Part shown: positions 9,315 through 18,166 of the stretch, piece after piece | Layout of the letters: the number at the start of each line of letters is the position of its first letter | Position numbering within the stretch: the first letter of the stretch is position 1 | NCBI RefSeq assembly: GCF_019977655.1 | Contig: NZ_AP024849.1 | Coordinates: 3,443,001 to 3,507,000 of the forward strand | Source of the DNA: Clostridium gelidum | GTDB lineage: Bacteria; Bacillota; Clostridia; Clostridiales; Clostridiaceae | Length of the DNA: 64,000 nucleotides | Reading direction: 5' to 3' | Notes under the pieces: generated by a model | Database searches by the model: none | What the model was told of the DNA's origin: nothing | The model's input: the letters and a program-made list of their open reading frames with translations, nothing else | Translations under genes and position numbers: made by a program

Positions 9315-11438
9315 CTACTTCATTACCTCCCTGTCCACTAAATAACTTATTTCACTTGCTTGCTGCAATTGCCATAGTGGTATATTGTATCTCCCTTCAC
9401 TCTTCATAGCTTTGGCAAATTCTTTAAGTTCTTCAAACTGTCCTTTTTCTGAAGATTTATGTTGAAGATTTGATGGTTTTACTCCATAACCATTAATTCT
9501 TTTGTAGTCATCAATAGTTATTATTTTACCATCACAGTAGATTTGACAAAATTCTTTTGGATAGCTCTTATTTCCAATTGATGTATAAGTTAATGTACAT
9601 AGTGAGCCATCTTCATACTTTATTATTACAACCATATTGTCTCTTTGAGAAATATTCTTACCCCTTGGATTTATGCTGTCCACTGAGATGCTTACTACCT
9701 TGGATTCTGTAAAATAATTAAATAAATCAAATATATGGCAGCATTCTCCTATAATTCTTCCCCCACCTTCCTCTGTATGTACCCAGTGGTCAAGAGGAAT
9801 ACAGCCTACATTCATTTGATAATTTATTATCATTGGATTAATCCTGTCCTTAATATACTTTTTAACTTCACGTGCATATTTTGAAAACCTTCTATTAAAA
9901 CCAACCATATAAGGTACTTTTGTCTCTTCTATTGTTTTCAAAACTTTCTCCATTTCTTCTTTATTCAATGCCATTGGCTTTTCAACAAATACTGCTTTTC
10001 CTTTTTTCATAGCTTCAATTGACATATCTCCATGAAGATTATGCCTTGTGCAAATCAAAACCATATCAACTTTAGGATCATTTAATATTTCATTATAATC
10101 GGTAGTTGCATATTTAGCGCCATATTGATCTGCTATAGCTTTCGCATTGGTTCCTGTTCTGCTCATTATGGCATATATATTATAAATATCATTTAATTTT
10201 TTAAGGTTTGGCAAATGCATACTTTTAGCAAAACCACCTGCACCTATTATTGCCAGATTAATTTTTCCATTTTTCTTAAAATGCTCACCTTCTATACGAA
10301 TTGTCCTTTTTACTTCTTGCTGTTCTTCATTGTATTTTAACAACACTATAAGAGGCTTGTTTAGTGAATTTCTTAAATCTTCATATGCCTCTGAAACCCT
10401 ATCAATTTCATATATTTTTTCAATTAATAATTTTAAGTCTATTTTATTATCTGCTACAAGCCTTAAGTATGCTTCCATATTCCTATTTTCTGTCCATCTA
10501 ACATAAGCATATGGATAATCAATGCATTTTTCCTCATAAGACGGATCATATCTTCCTGGTCCATATGATGTTGAGATCACAAAATCAAGTTCCTTCTTAT
10601 ACATGTCATCTCTTTTATATTCATTTCCCACTACACCTACAAGAACAACCTTTCCCTTTCTTCTACATATATTGAAAGATTCTGATAAAACTTCATTTGA
10701 ATTAGCTGATGCAGTAATTATTGTAGCATCTACTCCATAACTTTCTGTAATTTTTTCTACTTCTTTTATCACATCATCTGTAGATGAATTAATTACATAA
10801 TCACAAGAAGTTTCTTTTGCAATATTTAATCTTCTTTCATCTATATCAATACCTATAACCTTGCATCCTGAAGCCTTCAACATCTGAGCTGAAAGCTGAC
10901 CTAATATTCCCATACCAATTACAGCCACTATTTCGCCAAGCCTTAAATCTGCCCTTCTTACTCCTTGCATTGCTATTCCTCCACTGGTTACTGTTGATGC
11001 TAAATCCATCGTTAAACTTTCTGGAACTCTCATAACAAGACTTCGTGGAACATCTATAAATTCTGCATGGTTAGCAAATCCAGCACCTGCGCAAGCAACT
11101 TTCTCCCCTATTTTTAAATCAAGTACATTTTTGCCAAGTCCTATGACTATACCTGATGCACTATAACCTATAACCTTGGGTGAATCCATTTCCTTTATCT
11201 TGCCAATAACAGAGTCAAGTCCTTGAGTTTTTAACATGTTTAATGCCTTTTTTACTTTTTCAGGTTGCTTCATTGCTTTTTTCATAATAGACTCTCCTGA
11301 TTCTGTGACTCCTATGATTTCTGTTCCTGCACTTATACAAGAATATAATACTTTAACCAAAACACCATTATCTGAAACCACTGGTGCTGGTATTTGTGAC
11401 ACTATTGATTGTCCTTGTTTTATTAATACCTGTTTCAA
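9315..11438 (-). CDS. bi-domain oxidoreductase: zinc-type alcohol dehydrogenase fused to Gfo/Idh/MocA dehydrogenase
   Basis: 707 residues, twice the size of either parent family. Residues 1-350 are a medium-chain dehydrogenase: SCISAGTE near 33-40, a Rossmann motif VAVIGMGILGQL near 180 and VGVVGNEY near 268. From about 388 a second Rossmann motif, LAIIGAGGFAKSMHLPNL, opens a Gfo/Idh/MocA domain with the FVEKPMALN motif near 490 and a C-terminal alpha/beta domain. Such fusions are found in polysaccharide clusters next to heparinase II/III-like genes, as here (12 bases downstream of one). The role is presumed to be redox modification of a sugar nucleotide or glycan. TTG start at 11438 with AAGGAG upstream. 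Confidence 0.85.
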   Translation of the reverse strand: MKQVLIKQGQSIVSQIPAPVVSDNGVLVKVLYSCISAGTEIIGVTESGESIMKKAMKQPEKVKKALNMLKTQGLDSVIGKIKEMDSPKVIGYSASGIVIGLGKNVLDLKIGEKVACAGAGFANHAEFIDVPRSLVMRVPESLTMDLASTVTSGGIAMQGVRRADLRLGEIVAVIGMGILGQLSAQMLKASGCKVIGIDIDERRLNIAKETSCDYVINSSTDDVIKEVEKITESYGVDATIITASANSNEVLSESFNICRRKGKVVLVGVVGNEYKRDDMYKKELDFVISTSYGPGRYDPSYEEKCIDYPYAYVRWTENRNMEAYLRLVADNKIDLKLLIEKIYEIDRVSEAYEDLRNSLNKPLIVLLKYNEEQQEVKRTIRIEGEHFKKNGKINLAIIGAGGFAKSMHLPNLKKLNDIYNIYAIMSRTGTNAKAIADQYGAKYATTDYNEILNDPKVDMVLICTRHNLHGDMSIEAMKKGKAVFVEKPMALNKEEMEKVLKTIEETKVPYMVGFNRRFSKYAREVKKYIKDRINPMIINYQMNVGCIPLDHWVHTEEGGGRIIGECCHIFDLFNYFTESKVVSISVDSINPRGKNISQRDNMVVIIKYEDGSLCTLTYTSIGNKSYPKEFCQIYCDGKIITIDDYKRINGYGVKPSNLQHKSSEKGQFEELKEFAKAMKSEGRYNIPLWQLQQASEISYLVDREVMK

Positions 11439-11450
11439 ATATCATACTCC

Positions 11451-13406
11451 TTAACTATAAATTATTTTTGTAATATTCTTAATATCATTTATTTCAATCT
11501 CTATCTTCTTGCTGTGTAATCTTTGTCCATACCCATAAGAAACAAAGGCATCACAAATTGAATATTTATTATTAAACTCTAAGAATATTCTCTTCTCCAT
11601 TTTATTTAGTTCTATACCATTATCTTTTTCATTAATTTCTACACCACTATCCAATATGAAATTCAAACACACCATATTGCAAGCTTTTCTTCCTATAATA
11701 TTATCCTCAATAACCAACTTATCATTTAACAAATTAATTTTTCTTTCGTGCAGCAGACCATACTTTTCTTTGTACCCATAGTGTTCACCACAAAATGTTG
11801 TATCATTAAACAATTTACATTTCCCAAAACTCTGTTCTCTCATATTAAATAAATCACATTCATCAAAATCATTCTGTTCTAAATTATCAATGCAAAGAGT
11901 GCTATGCATTCTAGTACTTCTGAACATATTTCTCATTTTATAATCAGATGTGTAGACATAGGTTCCTGGATCTATTATAAAGTCTTCTCCATCTACATTT
12001 AGTTCAAAACTAAGTTGGTCATTATGACTATGACCTCCTTCGCCTCTACAAGACAATTCTCCACATCTGATGATGCAATAAGTCCTCTTATTTTTTAATA
12101 TGTAGTACCCTCCATTAGAATATGCTTTTGATTTTAGATGTATTACTTTGTTTTTGAATTTGTAATACCCCATTATCCATAGGGCATCTTCCTTATATTC
12201 ATTCCCCATAGCCCTAAAATCGTCTCTATTAAAATACTCTCCTGAAATTCCCAAAACATGATTAAAATCTCTTTTATTCCATTCTTCATAATTAGATAAT
12301 ACCAACAGTCTTCCATCATCAGCATCACCTATTATAGGAGAAAGACCATTAGATTTTGTTATATCCATTATAAATTCACACATTTTTTCAAGTTTTTTAA
12401 TATATTCTTTTGAGAAATTTATATTGTTTTTATTACACAATCCAGTTGTAATTAAAAATATTTCTGTTACAAGTCTATGATAAGATGTAGATGCTTCATA
12501 ATCTGTTCCATCTTCATTAACTTCTTTCTTCATTTCTTTTTCAAACTCTAAAATCCCAAATTCAAGCCAATCTTTAGGGTTATTTTTCTTTTCATTATCT
12601 TGTACACTGAAATTCTGAAAATATATTCCAAGCCATATTAATCCAGCTAAATCTGCTAGGTAGTGATTAGTGTTATACTGTCCTTCATTTTCAAGATTTA
12701 TATATATAAATCTACCATGAAGGTATAATGACTTATTAAATTCACTCCAAAACTTATAATCAATGCAACTCGACTTTTGAAAGAAGAAGTAACCACAAAT
12801 TAAATTCACTGCTCTTATAGCCACATCCATAGTACATGTCCAATTTACAGACATTTCAACTGGATTTTTTTCAATCCAATCTTCTACTTCTGCTTTAAAT
12901 TCCAAAGCATACTTTTTATCATTAGTTATCCAATAAGCTTTTCCAATGGTAAATATATGCTGAAATCTTGAAAGTTCCCATGGCAGCTTAACATCTGCAT
13001 TATTATATAAATCAACTATTTTTATATCTTTATAAAACTTATTCTCCCACTTAAACCCTGTTTTAAAATCATCATTCCAATGTATTTCTTTTCCTAAATA
13101 TTTATCACTAGAACCAAGGAGATTAAATTCATGATTACATATTTTATTAGCCAATATAATTATTGAATCATTTGCTAATAAATTATTCAATTCTAATATA
13201 TAGTGTTCTTTTTTACCTATATCATATAAAAATTTGCAGTTTGGAGTGAAATCATAAAAAAGAGAATTTCTTAATGTAATTTTATTATTCTTAATCCTTA
13301 CCTTTCTATAACTATAATAAATTTTTTTATTTATTTTTCTTAATACTTTTTTTAATATTATTTTTACTGTCATATTTTTTAATTTTTCTAATTTTCTATT
13401 TTTCAT
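11451..13406 (-). CDS. heparinase II/III family protein (predicted uronate-glycan lyase-like)
   Basis: 651 residues. An alpha-toroid region occupies roughly 100-370 (motifs SRFQHIFTIGKAYW, NTNHYLADLAGLIWLG), followed by a heparinase II/III beta-sandwich from about 400, with GEGGHSHNDQLSFELNVDG and IIDPGTYVYTSD as its signature. Family enzymes cleave uronic acid-containing polysaccharides by beta-elimination using Tyr/His pairs; N-H-Y and H-S-H-N residues are present. There is no signal peptide: the N-terminus is basic and not hydrophobic, so the protein seems cytoplasmic or membrane-associated. Together with the UDP-sugar dehydrogenase of this cluster it suggests a uronate-containing product. 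ATG at 13406 after AAGAAGG. Confidence 0.82.
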   Translation of the reverse strand: MKNRKLEKLKNMTVKIILKKVLRKINKKIYYSYRKVRIKNNKITLRNSLFYDFTPNCKFLYDIGKKEHYILELNNLLANDSIIILANKICNHEFNLLGSSDKYLGKEIHWNDDFKTGFKWENKFYKDIKIVDLYNNADVKLPWELSRFQHIFTIGKAYWITNDKKYALEFKAEVEDWIEKNPVEMSVNWTCTMDVAIRAVNLICGYFFFQKSSCIDYKFWSEFNKSLYLHGRFIYINLENEGQYNTNHYLADLAGLIWLGIYFQNFSVQDNEKKNNPKDWLEFGILEFEKEMKKEVNEDGTDYEASTSYHRLVTEIFLITTGLCNKNNINFSKEYIKKLEKMCEFIMDITKSNGLSPIIGDADDGRLLVLSNYEEWNKRDFNHVLGISGEYFNRDDFRAMGNEYKEDALWIMGYYKFKNKVIHLKSKAYSNGGYYILKNKRTYCIIRCGELSCRGEGGHSHNDQLSFELNVDGEDFIIDPGTYVYTSDYKMRNMFRSTRMHSTLCIDNLEQNDFDECDLFNMREQSFGKCKLFNDTTFCGEHYGYKEKYGLLHERKINLLNDKLVIEDNIIGRKACNMVCLNFILDSGVEINEKDNGIELNKMEKRIFLEFNNKYSICDAFVSYGYGQRLHSKKIEIEINDIKNITKIIYS

Positions 13407-13417
13407 ATAAACCTTCT

Positions 13418-14938
13418 TTAACCTTGAAGTTTAACATAAGGATAACTAATAAGTTTAATAATGCTACTATAAAATACATAATAAAAAATTAGCCAAAAAA
13501 ACTCACGAGTAAATCCAAAAAAACTAGTTCTACTAAACATAAATGCTAATGAAAATAAAAGACTATAAATTACAATGTACTTATTATTGTATAATTTTTT
13601 ATATAATAAATTGAGTAATAGCCCTATAGTAAGCCCTATAATTAGACATCCTAAATAATGAAAGTTTAAAAAAGCTTCACTAGCTGGTGAATAACCAAGT
13701 CCCCCACCATTTGAAAACCATTTAGTATATATAGTACTTAACCATACATCAATTATTTCTTTATCCTCATCATATTCTAACCATTCATAAGAAGCCTTAG
13801 ATATAAATGGTATTGTTTTTATTAATGCTTCTGCATAACTTTTCCCACCAAATAATTCTGGTGTATATTTAGCACTTGATAAATTAGTTAGATATACCAT
13901 TCCAAATTCATTACTATATATATCTGATTCTTTATATTCTCCTGCTTGTTTTTCTTTCATATGAACCATGGAGGATATTCCTTGGGTAAATCCATATTTA
14001 AAATACTCCCTATACTGTTGATATGATATAAAAAAAAACAATATAATTAATAAAGAAAATGTCACTTTTTTTATTATATTTTTAACCTTTTCCTTATCCA
14101 GAGTATATATAATTTGAAAGAAGTAGTAACTTATGCACATTAATATAACAATTAATACTTCCCTCCTTCTAAGGTCAATAAATAAAATAAATACTGAGTA
14201 CATTATAGCTATAAATATAAACAGTAATCTTCGCAATTTATTCTTGTTCTTAATAACATTTTGGAACATCATAAATATAGAAATTAAAATCAAATAATTA
14301 TTGAATAAAAAATCAAATGCTGTATTTATAATACCTAATTGTTCTGTTAATTTTTTAAATACAAATGCATATCTATTCCATCTATCATAGTTCATAACTT
14401 GAAATCCCATTTTGGCATATGGATATAAATACCATGAAAAAGAAATAATAAAAAGAATTAACCATAAATAGAAATTTATTTTACTACTTGAGTTATTAAT
14501 TGAATTTTTATTATCAACATTTACTTTAGTTTTCTTATTTTCAACAAATGTTAAAGCCAATAATAATCCACATAAAAATAAAATAGATATAAATAAAGAT
14601 TTTTCTACATCATAAGAATTAAACATCCATCCCTTATCACTGCTTCCATAATCTAAAATTTCTGATTGTCTAAAACAATAAACTATTGGAGTATAAAGAT
14701 TATAAAAAAGATATCCTAATATGAAGTTTAATCTAATATCTATAAAAAATGCGTTACTGTTTTTATACAAAATATATAAATAAAATATAATAAAAGTTAA
14801 AAATACACTGATTTCTAACCCAATAATTAACTTATTATTTACCAATGCTTTATATAAAAGTATAAATAAAAAAATTATTATTGTTGCGCTTATAAAAAAT
14901 AGATATTTCTCTCCATGCTTTTTTGAACTATTAACCAT
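13418..14938 (-). CDS. Wzy-like oligosaccharide repeat-unit polymerase (cluster A)
   Basis: 506 residues, about 12 membrane helices, with a large external loop at roughly 300-400 (QYREYFKYGFTQG ... YTNLSSAKYTPELFGGKSY ... WFSNGGGLGYSPASEAFLN). This topology and the small conserved GYSPASEAFLNFHYLG segment are typical of O-antigen or capsule polymerases, which are otherwise poorly conserved. It would polymerise repeat units flipped by the Wzx of 3218-4690, under control of the Wzz/kinase proteins at 19563-22443. It lies between a GT gene (9-base gap) and the heparinase-like gene (11-base gap). Confidence 0.78.
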   Translation of the reverse strand: MVNSSKKHGEKYLFFISATIIIFLFILLYKALVNNKLIIGLEISVFLTFIIFYLYILYKNSNAFFIDIRLNFILGYLFYNLYTPIVYCFRQSEILDYGSSDKGWMFNSYDVEKSLFISILFLCGLLLALTFVENKKTKVNVDNKNSINNSSSKINFYLWLILFIISFSWYLYPYAKMGFQVMNYDRWNRYAFVFKKLTEQLGIINTAFDFLFNNYLILISIFMMFQNVIKNKNKLRRLLFIFIAIMYSVFILFIDLRRREVLIVILMCISYYFFQIIYTLDKEKVKNIIKKVTFSLLIILFFFISYQQYREYFKYGFTQGISSMVHMKEKQAGEYKESDIYSNEFGMVYLTNLSSAKYTPELFGGKSYAEALIKTIPFISKASYEWLEYDEDKEIIDVWLSTIYTKWFSNGGGLGYSPASEAFLNFHYLGCLIIGLTIGLLLNLLYKKLYNNKYIVIYSLLFSLAFMFSRTSFFGFTREFFWLIFYYVFYSSIIKLISYPYVKLQG

Positions 14939-14946
14939 ATATTAGA

Positions 14947-16086
14947 TTATTCCCCTATATATTTTTGAATTTCTTCAAATCTTTTCTTCCAAGTATTTTG
15001 TTTTGCGAACTGGATATTTCTATCTATTTCTTTATCTCTATTTTTAATGGCCTTCTCAATACAGGTGCAGAATTCATCATTGTTTTTGGCAATATATGCT
15101 GGACTATTTATATATTTCATCTCCTTTAAATTTGAGCAAACTACATTAAGACCTACACTCATATATTCATAAAGTTTTATTGGTGATATTGAATCTGTAA
15201 GACTGTTTACCTTAAAAGGTATTATTCCTATATCGCTATAATACAAATAATTAGGAATATCTTCATATGCTCGTTTTCCTAAAATAAAAACATTCTTTAT
15301 TTCTTTTAAAATAGATAAATCAATTATATAATTACCTATCAAATAAAAATTTATATTATGGAGCTTTTCAGCACAATACTTTATGATGCTAACGTCAAAC
15401 CAACTATCAATAGCTCCAATGTAAATAACTTTTTTAACGCTTGTATTTTCGAACTCATTTGGTAATTTATATTTTTTTCTTTGAAAATTTTCAAGCTGCA
15501 CTCCATTAGGCAAATATATAAAATCTTTTCTCATATTTTTCTTTCTATTAATTAAGTCATGAGAAGTAACAAATACCTTGTCGGCTTCCTTAATAATTTT
15601 ATTTTCTAATTCCACCATACTGCTACAAGTTGCTGGAAATTTAGATAAATCATCTGCACATCTATAAAATAACTTTTTATACTTAATTCTTTTTGCTAAA
15701 TAATAGTATTTAGGATTGGAAATCCATAGAATATCTACATCTGTAAAATTATTATTTCTAATAACTTTTTCTATGCTCGGTATAGTACAATTTATGCTTA
15801 ATTTACTAAAAATCTTATTTTTAAATAATGGATAATTACCATATAAAAATAAACTATATGGCGAATAAACAAAAAAGTTTTTTTTATAAGTAACAAGTTT
15901 TTTACCATGAAATCTTTTTCTGCTATTATATGATTTTCTATCTTTAATAAATGTCATATAGTTATATATAGGATTTAACCATAAAACATTGAAATTATTT
16001 TGTGAAAATAATTGTGCATAATGATGATCTCCTAATTTAAAGACACTATCTATTTCATGTGCTTCAGAAAATATAATTTTTTTCAT
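14947..16086 (-). CDS. glycosyltransferase, GT-B fold (GT1/GT4-like)
   Basis: 379 residues. The C-terminal half has the GT-B pattern KKVIYIGAIDSWFD (near 213), VFILGKRAYEDIPNYLYYSDIGIIPFK (donor domain) and SPIKLYEYMSVGLNVV, with glutamate E308 or so in the nucleotide-sugar site. The N-terminal domain is divergent but contains LFYRCADDLSKFP, seen in glycosyltransferases that act on lipid-linked acceptors. The start ATG at 16086 overlaps the stop of the upstream GT2 gene by 4 bases (ATGA), showing tight coupling. Donor and acceptor unknown. Confidence 0.75.
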   Translation of the reverse strand: MKKIIFSEAHEIDSVFKLGDHHYAQLFSQNNFNVLWLNPIYNYMTFIKDRKSYNSRKRFHGKKLVTYKKNFFVYSPYSLFLYGNYPLFKNKIFSKLSINCTIPSIEKVIRNNNFTDVDILWISNPKYYYLAKRIKYKKLFYRCADDLSKFPATCSSMVELENKIIKEADKVFVTSHDLINRKKNMRKDFIYLPNGVQLENFQRKKYKLPNEFENTSVKKVIYIGAIDSWFDVSIIKYCAEKLHNINFYLIGNYIIDLSILKEIKNVFILGKRAYEDIPNYLYYSDIGIIPFKVNSLTDSISPIKLYEYMSVGLNVVCSNLKEMKYINSPAYIAKNNDEFCTCIEKAIKNRDKEIDRNIQFAKQNTWKKRFEEIQKYIGE

Positions 16087-16901
16087 CTTTTCACCTTTCT
16101 TCTTAATTTTACAATTAATACTCTTCTTACATATTTGAAATAAGAAAAGGCTATTATTACTACAAATAAAAATAAATTTATTTTTTTCTCATATTTATAA
16201 TTTTCTTTTCTAAATTGTTTGAAATTTAATATTTCATGTTTCTCCATCTCTCTTAAACAAGATGATAATCCACTATCCCCATATAAGTATTTATAGAAGT
16301 TGACTAATTTTTTTTCTAATACGTAACAATCATATTTTCTGTTAATAAGCTTAAAGACATAAGCATCCTCCATATATCTTTGATTTTCTGGAAATAATCC
16401 TACAGCTAAAATCACATTTTTCCTTACTACAGCAGTAGACATATTAAAATAATGTTTAAAGAGACATTGTATAAAAGAAACTCTTTTAACTTTTTCTTTT
16501 GTTATAAACTTTCGGATTTCATTATTTTTTAACATAATATTATAATTACATCCAACCAAATCAGCATTATATTTTTTTATAATATGAAGCTGTTCATTTA
16601 ATTTTTCAGGGCACCATTCATCATCTGAATCTAAAAATGCTATATATTCTCCTTTAGAATTTTTAATCCCCTCATTCCTTGCTTTAGATGGTCCAGAATT
16701 CTTTTGATACAAATTCATTATTTTATATTTTAAGTTAGACTTAATAAACTCATCTACTATGTTATGTGAATCATCTATTGAGCCATCATCAATTAATATA
16801 ATTTCTAAATCCTTATAAGTTTGATTAATAACAGATTCTAAAGCTCTAATTACAGTTTCTTTACTATTATAATATGGTATTATTACACTAACTTCACACA
16901 T
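16083..16901 (-). CDS. glycosyltransferase family 2
   Basis: 272 residues with the start chosen here. VSVIIPYYNSKETVIRALES opens the protein, followed by LEIILIDDGSIDDSH and the metal-binding LDSDDEWCPEKL, which together define a GT-A fold GT2 enzyme. A hydrophobic segment near the C-terminus (FLFVVIIAFSYF) suggests membrane association. The frame extends 13 codons upstream, but the ATG at 16901 (protein start MCEVSVI) matches the family start, has GGTGG about 5 bases upstream and overlaps the end of the phosphoribosyltransferase gene by 8 bases. Donor sugar unknown. Confidence 0.82.
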   Translation of the reverse strand: MCEVSVIIPYYNSKETVIRALESVINQTYKDLEIILIDDGSIDDSHNIVDEFIKSNLKYKIMNLYQKNSGPSKARNEGIKNSKGEYIAFLDSDDEWCPEKLNEQLHIIKKYNADLVGCNYNIMLKNNEIRKFITKEKVKRVSFIQCLFKHYFNMSTAVVRKNVILAVGLFPENQRYMEDAYVFKLINRKYDCYVLEKKLVNFYKYLYGDSGLSSCLREMEKHEILNFKQFRKENYKYEKKINLFLFVVIIAFSYFKYVRRVLIVKLRRKVKR

Positions 16902-17493
16902 TATTACCACCAAAATTGTACACCTTATTGAATTCCACATATTCCTTAGAATCCTTAGACCAAGGACAAATTATGAGACTATCTTCATGAATATAATAAT
17001 CTGTATGAACCAATTCTTCACTTAACCTAAACTTATTTAATCCAGCTACCTTCATATTTATATTATTTCCATAAGATTTTTTCAAAAAATCTATTGCAGT
17101 AATAATTGTATTGCCTGTATCTATGGAATCATCAACTAATAGTACATTTTTACCCTTTATTAAGTTATTGTCCACTTCTGTAACAAATCTATTACTCTTC
17201 ATTTTATGAATGCCAGATTTAAACTCTAATACCCGTAAAGCTACCCTAACAAATTGAGGCAGTTTGTTTAATATAAAGCTTAACTTTAATTTAACACGGT
17301 TTCCTTCTCTTGAAATTCTAATTCCTCTTAACTGAATGTCAAAATAATCAGCTAATTCCTTACCAACTAGATATCCACCTGATTTTATATAAATAACACA
17401 GTCTGGTTTAAAATTAGTCTTTTCAATTTCGCCTGCTAATTTGAAACAATCTTTTTTTACATTTTCTATATATAAGGTTACACACTTCATCAT
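16894..17493 (-). CDS. phosphoribosyltransferase (type I PRT fold) within the polysaccharide operon
   Basis: 199 residues. The PRPP-binding loop VLLVDDSIDTGNT lies at about 117-129, and the upstream pyrophosphate loop is YIKSGGYLVGKELADY at about 35-50; both are standard for type I phosphoribosyltransferases related to the hypoxanthine/xanthine group. A purine-salvage enzyme would be odd here: the gene overlaps the upstream PHP phosphoesterase by 71 bases and the downstream GT2 by 8 bases. PRPP is the reported ribofuranose donor for some bacterial glycans, in a transfer-then-dephosphorylate scheme, so the PRT and PHP products may install ribofuranose; that is inference. ATG at 17493 has AAAGG 7 bases upstream. 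Confidence 0.75.
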   Translation of the reverse strand: MMKCVTLYIENVKKDCFKLAGEIEKTNFKPDCVIYIKSGGYLVGKELADYFDIQLRGIRISREGNRVKLKLSFILNKLPQFVRVALRVLEFKSGIHKMKSNRFVTEVDNNLIKGKNVLLVDDSIDTGNTIITAIDFLKKSYGNNINMKVAGLNKFRLSEELVHTDYYIHEDSLIICPWSKDSKEYVEFNKVYNFGGNNV

Positions 17494-18163
17494 ATTTACC
17501 TTTCAATATTAATTTCTTTATTTTGATGAACTTTGTATATTGGTGTATAATTTTATTACTTTTTTTATTTGAAACTTTTAAATTCATAAGTTCACTTTTT
17601 ATATTCTCTTTTGTTACTCTGTTATTTAAAATCATATGATTAAATTTAAGTTCATAATAACTATGGGCATCGCTGCCTACTATGCCTAGTTTATTAAGTC
17701 TATTATTTAATAAGACAGCTTGATCTATATCGTATTTCCCTATACATCTTCCATTAAACACTTCTATAATATCGATATAATTAGAATATTCGCTTATAAT
17801 ATCTTCACTTAAGCAAGTCTTTTGCCTTTTCTTATCAAAAGGATGTGGCACATATATTAATCCATTTTGATCTCTTATCTTTTTTATTGTTTCCCTTGAA
17901 GTTAACCCTTTTTCAATATTTTCATTTAAAAATAATCCGATTATTTCTCCTTCAGTTGTCATTATTTCTTCGCCTATTATAACATCTATATCTTGTCCAT
18001 ATATTTTCTTAAATTTAACTGCACCTTCTATTGTATTATGATCAGTTATTGCTATTCCAAATATATTATTTTTCTTTAAACTCATATATAACTTATTTAA
18101 ATTAACATCACTATCAGGTGAATACTCAGTATGAACATGAAATATATACCTATATTCTCTCAT
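17423..18163 (-). CDS. PHP-domain phosphoesterase
   Basis: 246 residues. Metal-binding motifs of the polymerase and histidinol phosphatase family are in order: HVHTEYS (H9, H11), ITDHNT (D41, H42), IGEE, HPFDKK near 107 and GSDAHSYYE near 163. The fold resembles the TrpH/YciV group of small-molecule or oligonucleotide phosphoesterases and not the CpsB-type tyrosine phosphatases (one of which is at 51928). The last 71 bases overlap the phosphoribosyltransferase start, so the two are strongly coupled. A plausible role is removal of a 5-phosphate from a phosphoribosylated glycan, but a nucleotide substrate is equally possible. The C-terminal 50 residues are lysine-rich. Confidence 0.75.
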   Translation of the reverse strand: MREYRYIFHVHTEYSPDSDVNLNKLYMSLKKNNIFGIAITDHNTIEGAVKFKKIYGQDIDVIIGEEIMTTEGEIIGLFLNENIEKGLTSRETIKKIRDQNGLIYVPHPFDKKRQKTCLSEDIISEYSNYIDIIEVFNGRCIGKYDIDQAVLLNNRLNKLGIVGSDAHSYYELKFNHMILNNRVTKENIKSELMNLKVSNKKSNKIIHQYTKFIKIKKLILKGKYDEVCNLIYRKCKKRLFQISRRN

Positions 18164-18166
18164 CCT

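Noticed and set aside
17423..18163. Second CpsB-type tyrosine phosphatase
   Set aside because: The PHP motifs follow the TrpH/YciV-like arrangement and the overlap with a phosphoribosyltransferase gene points elsewhere; the real CpsB-like gene is at 51928.
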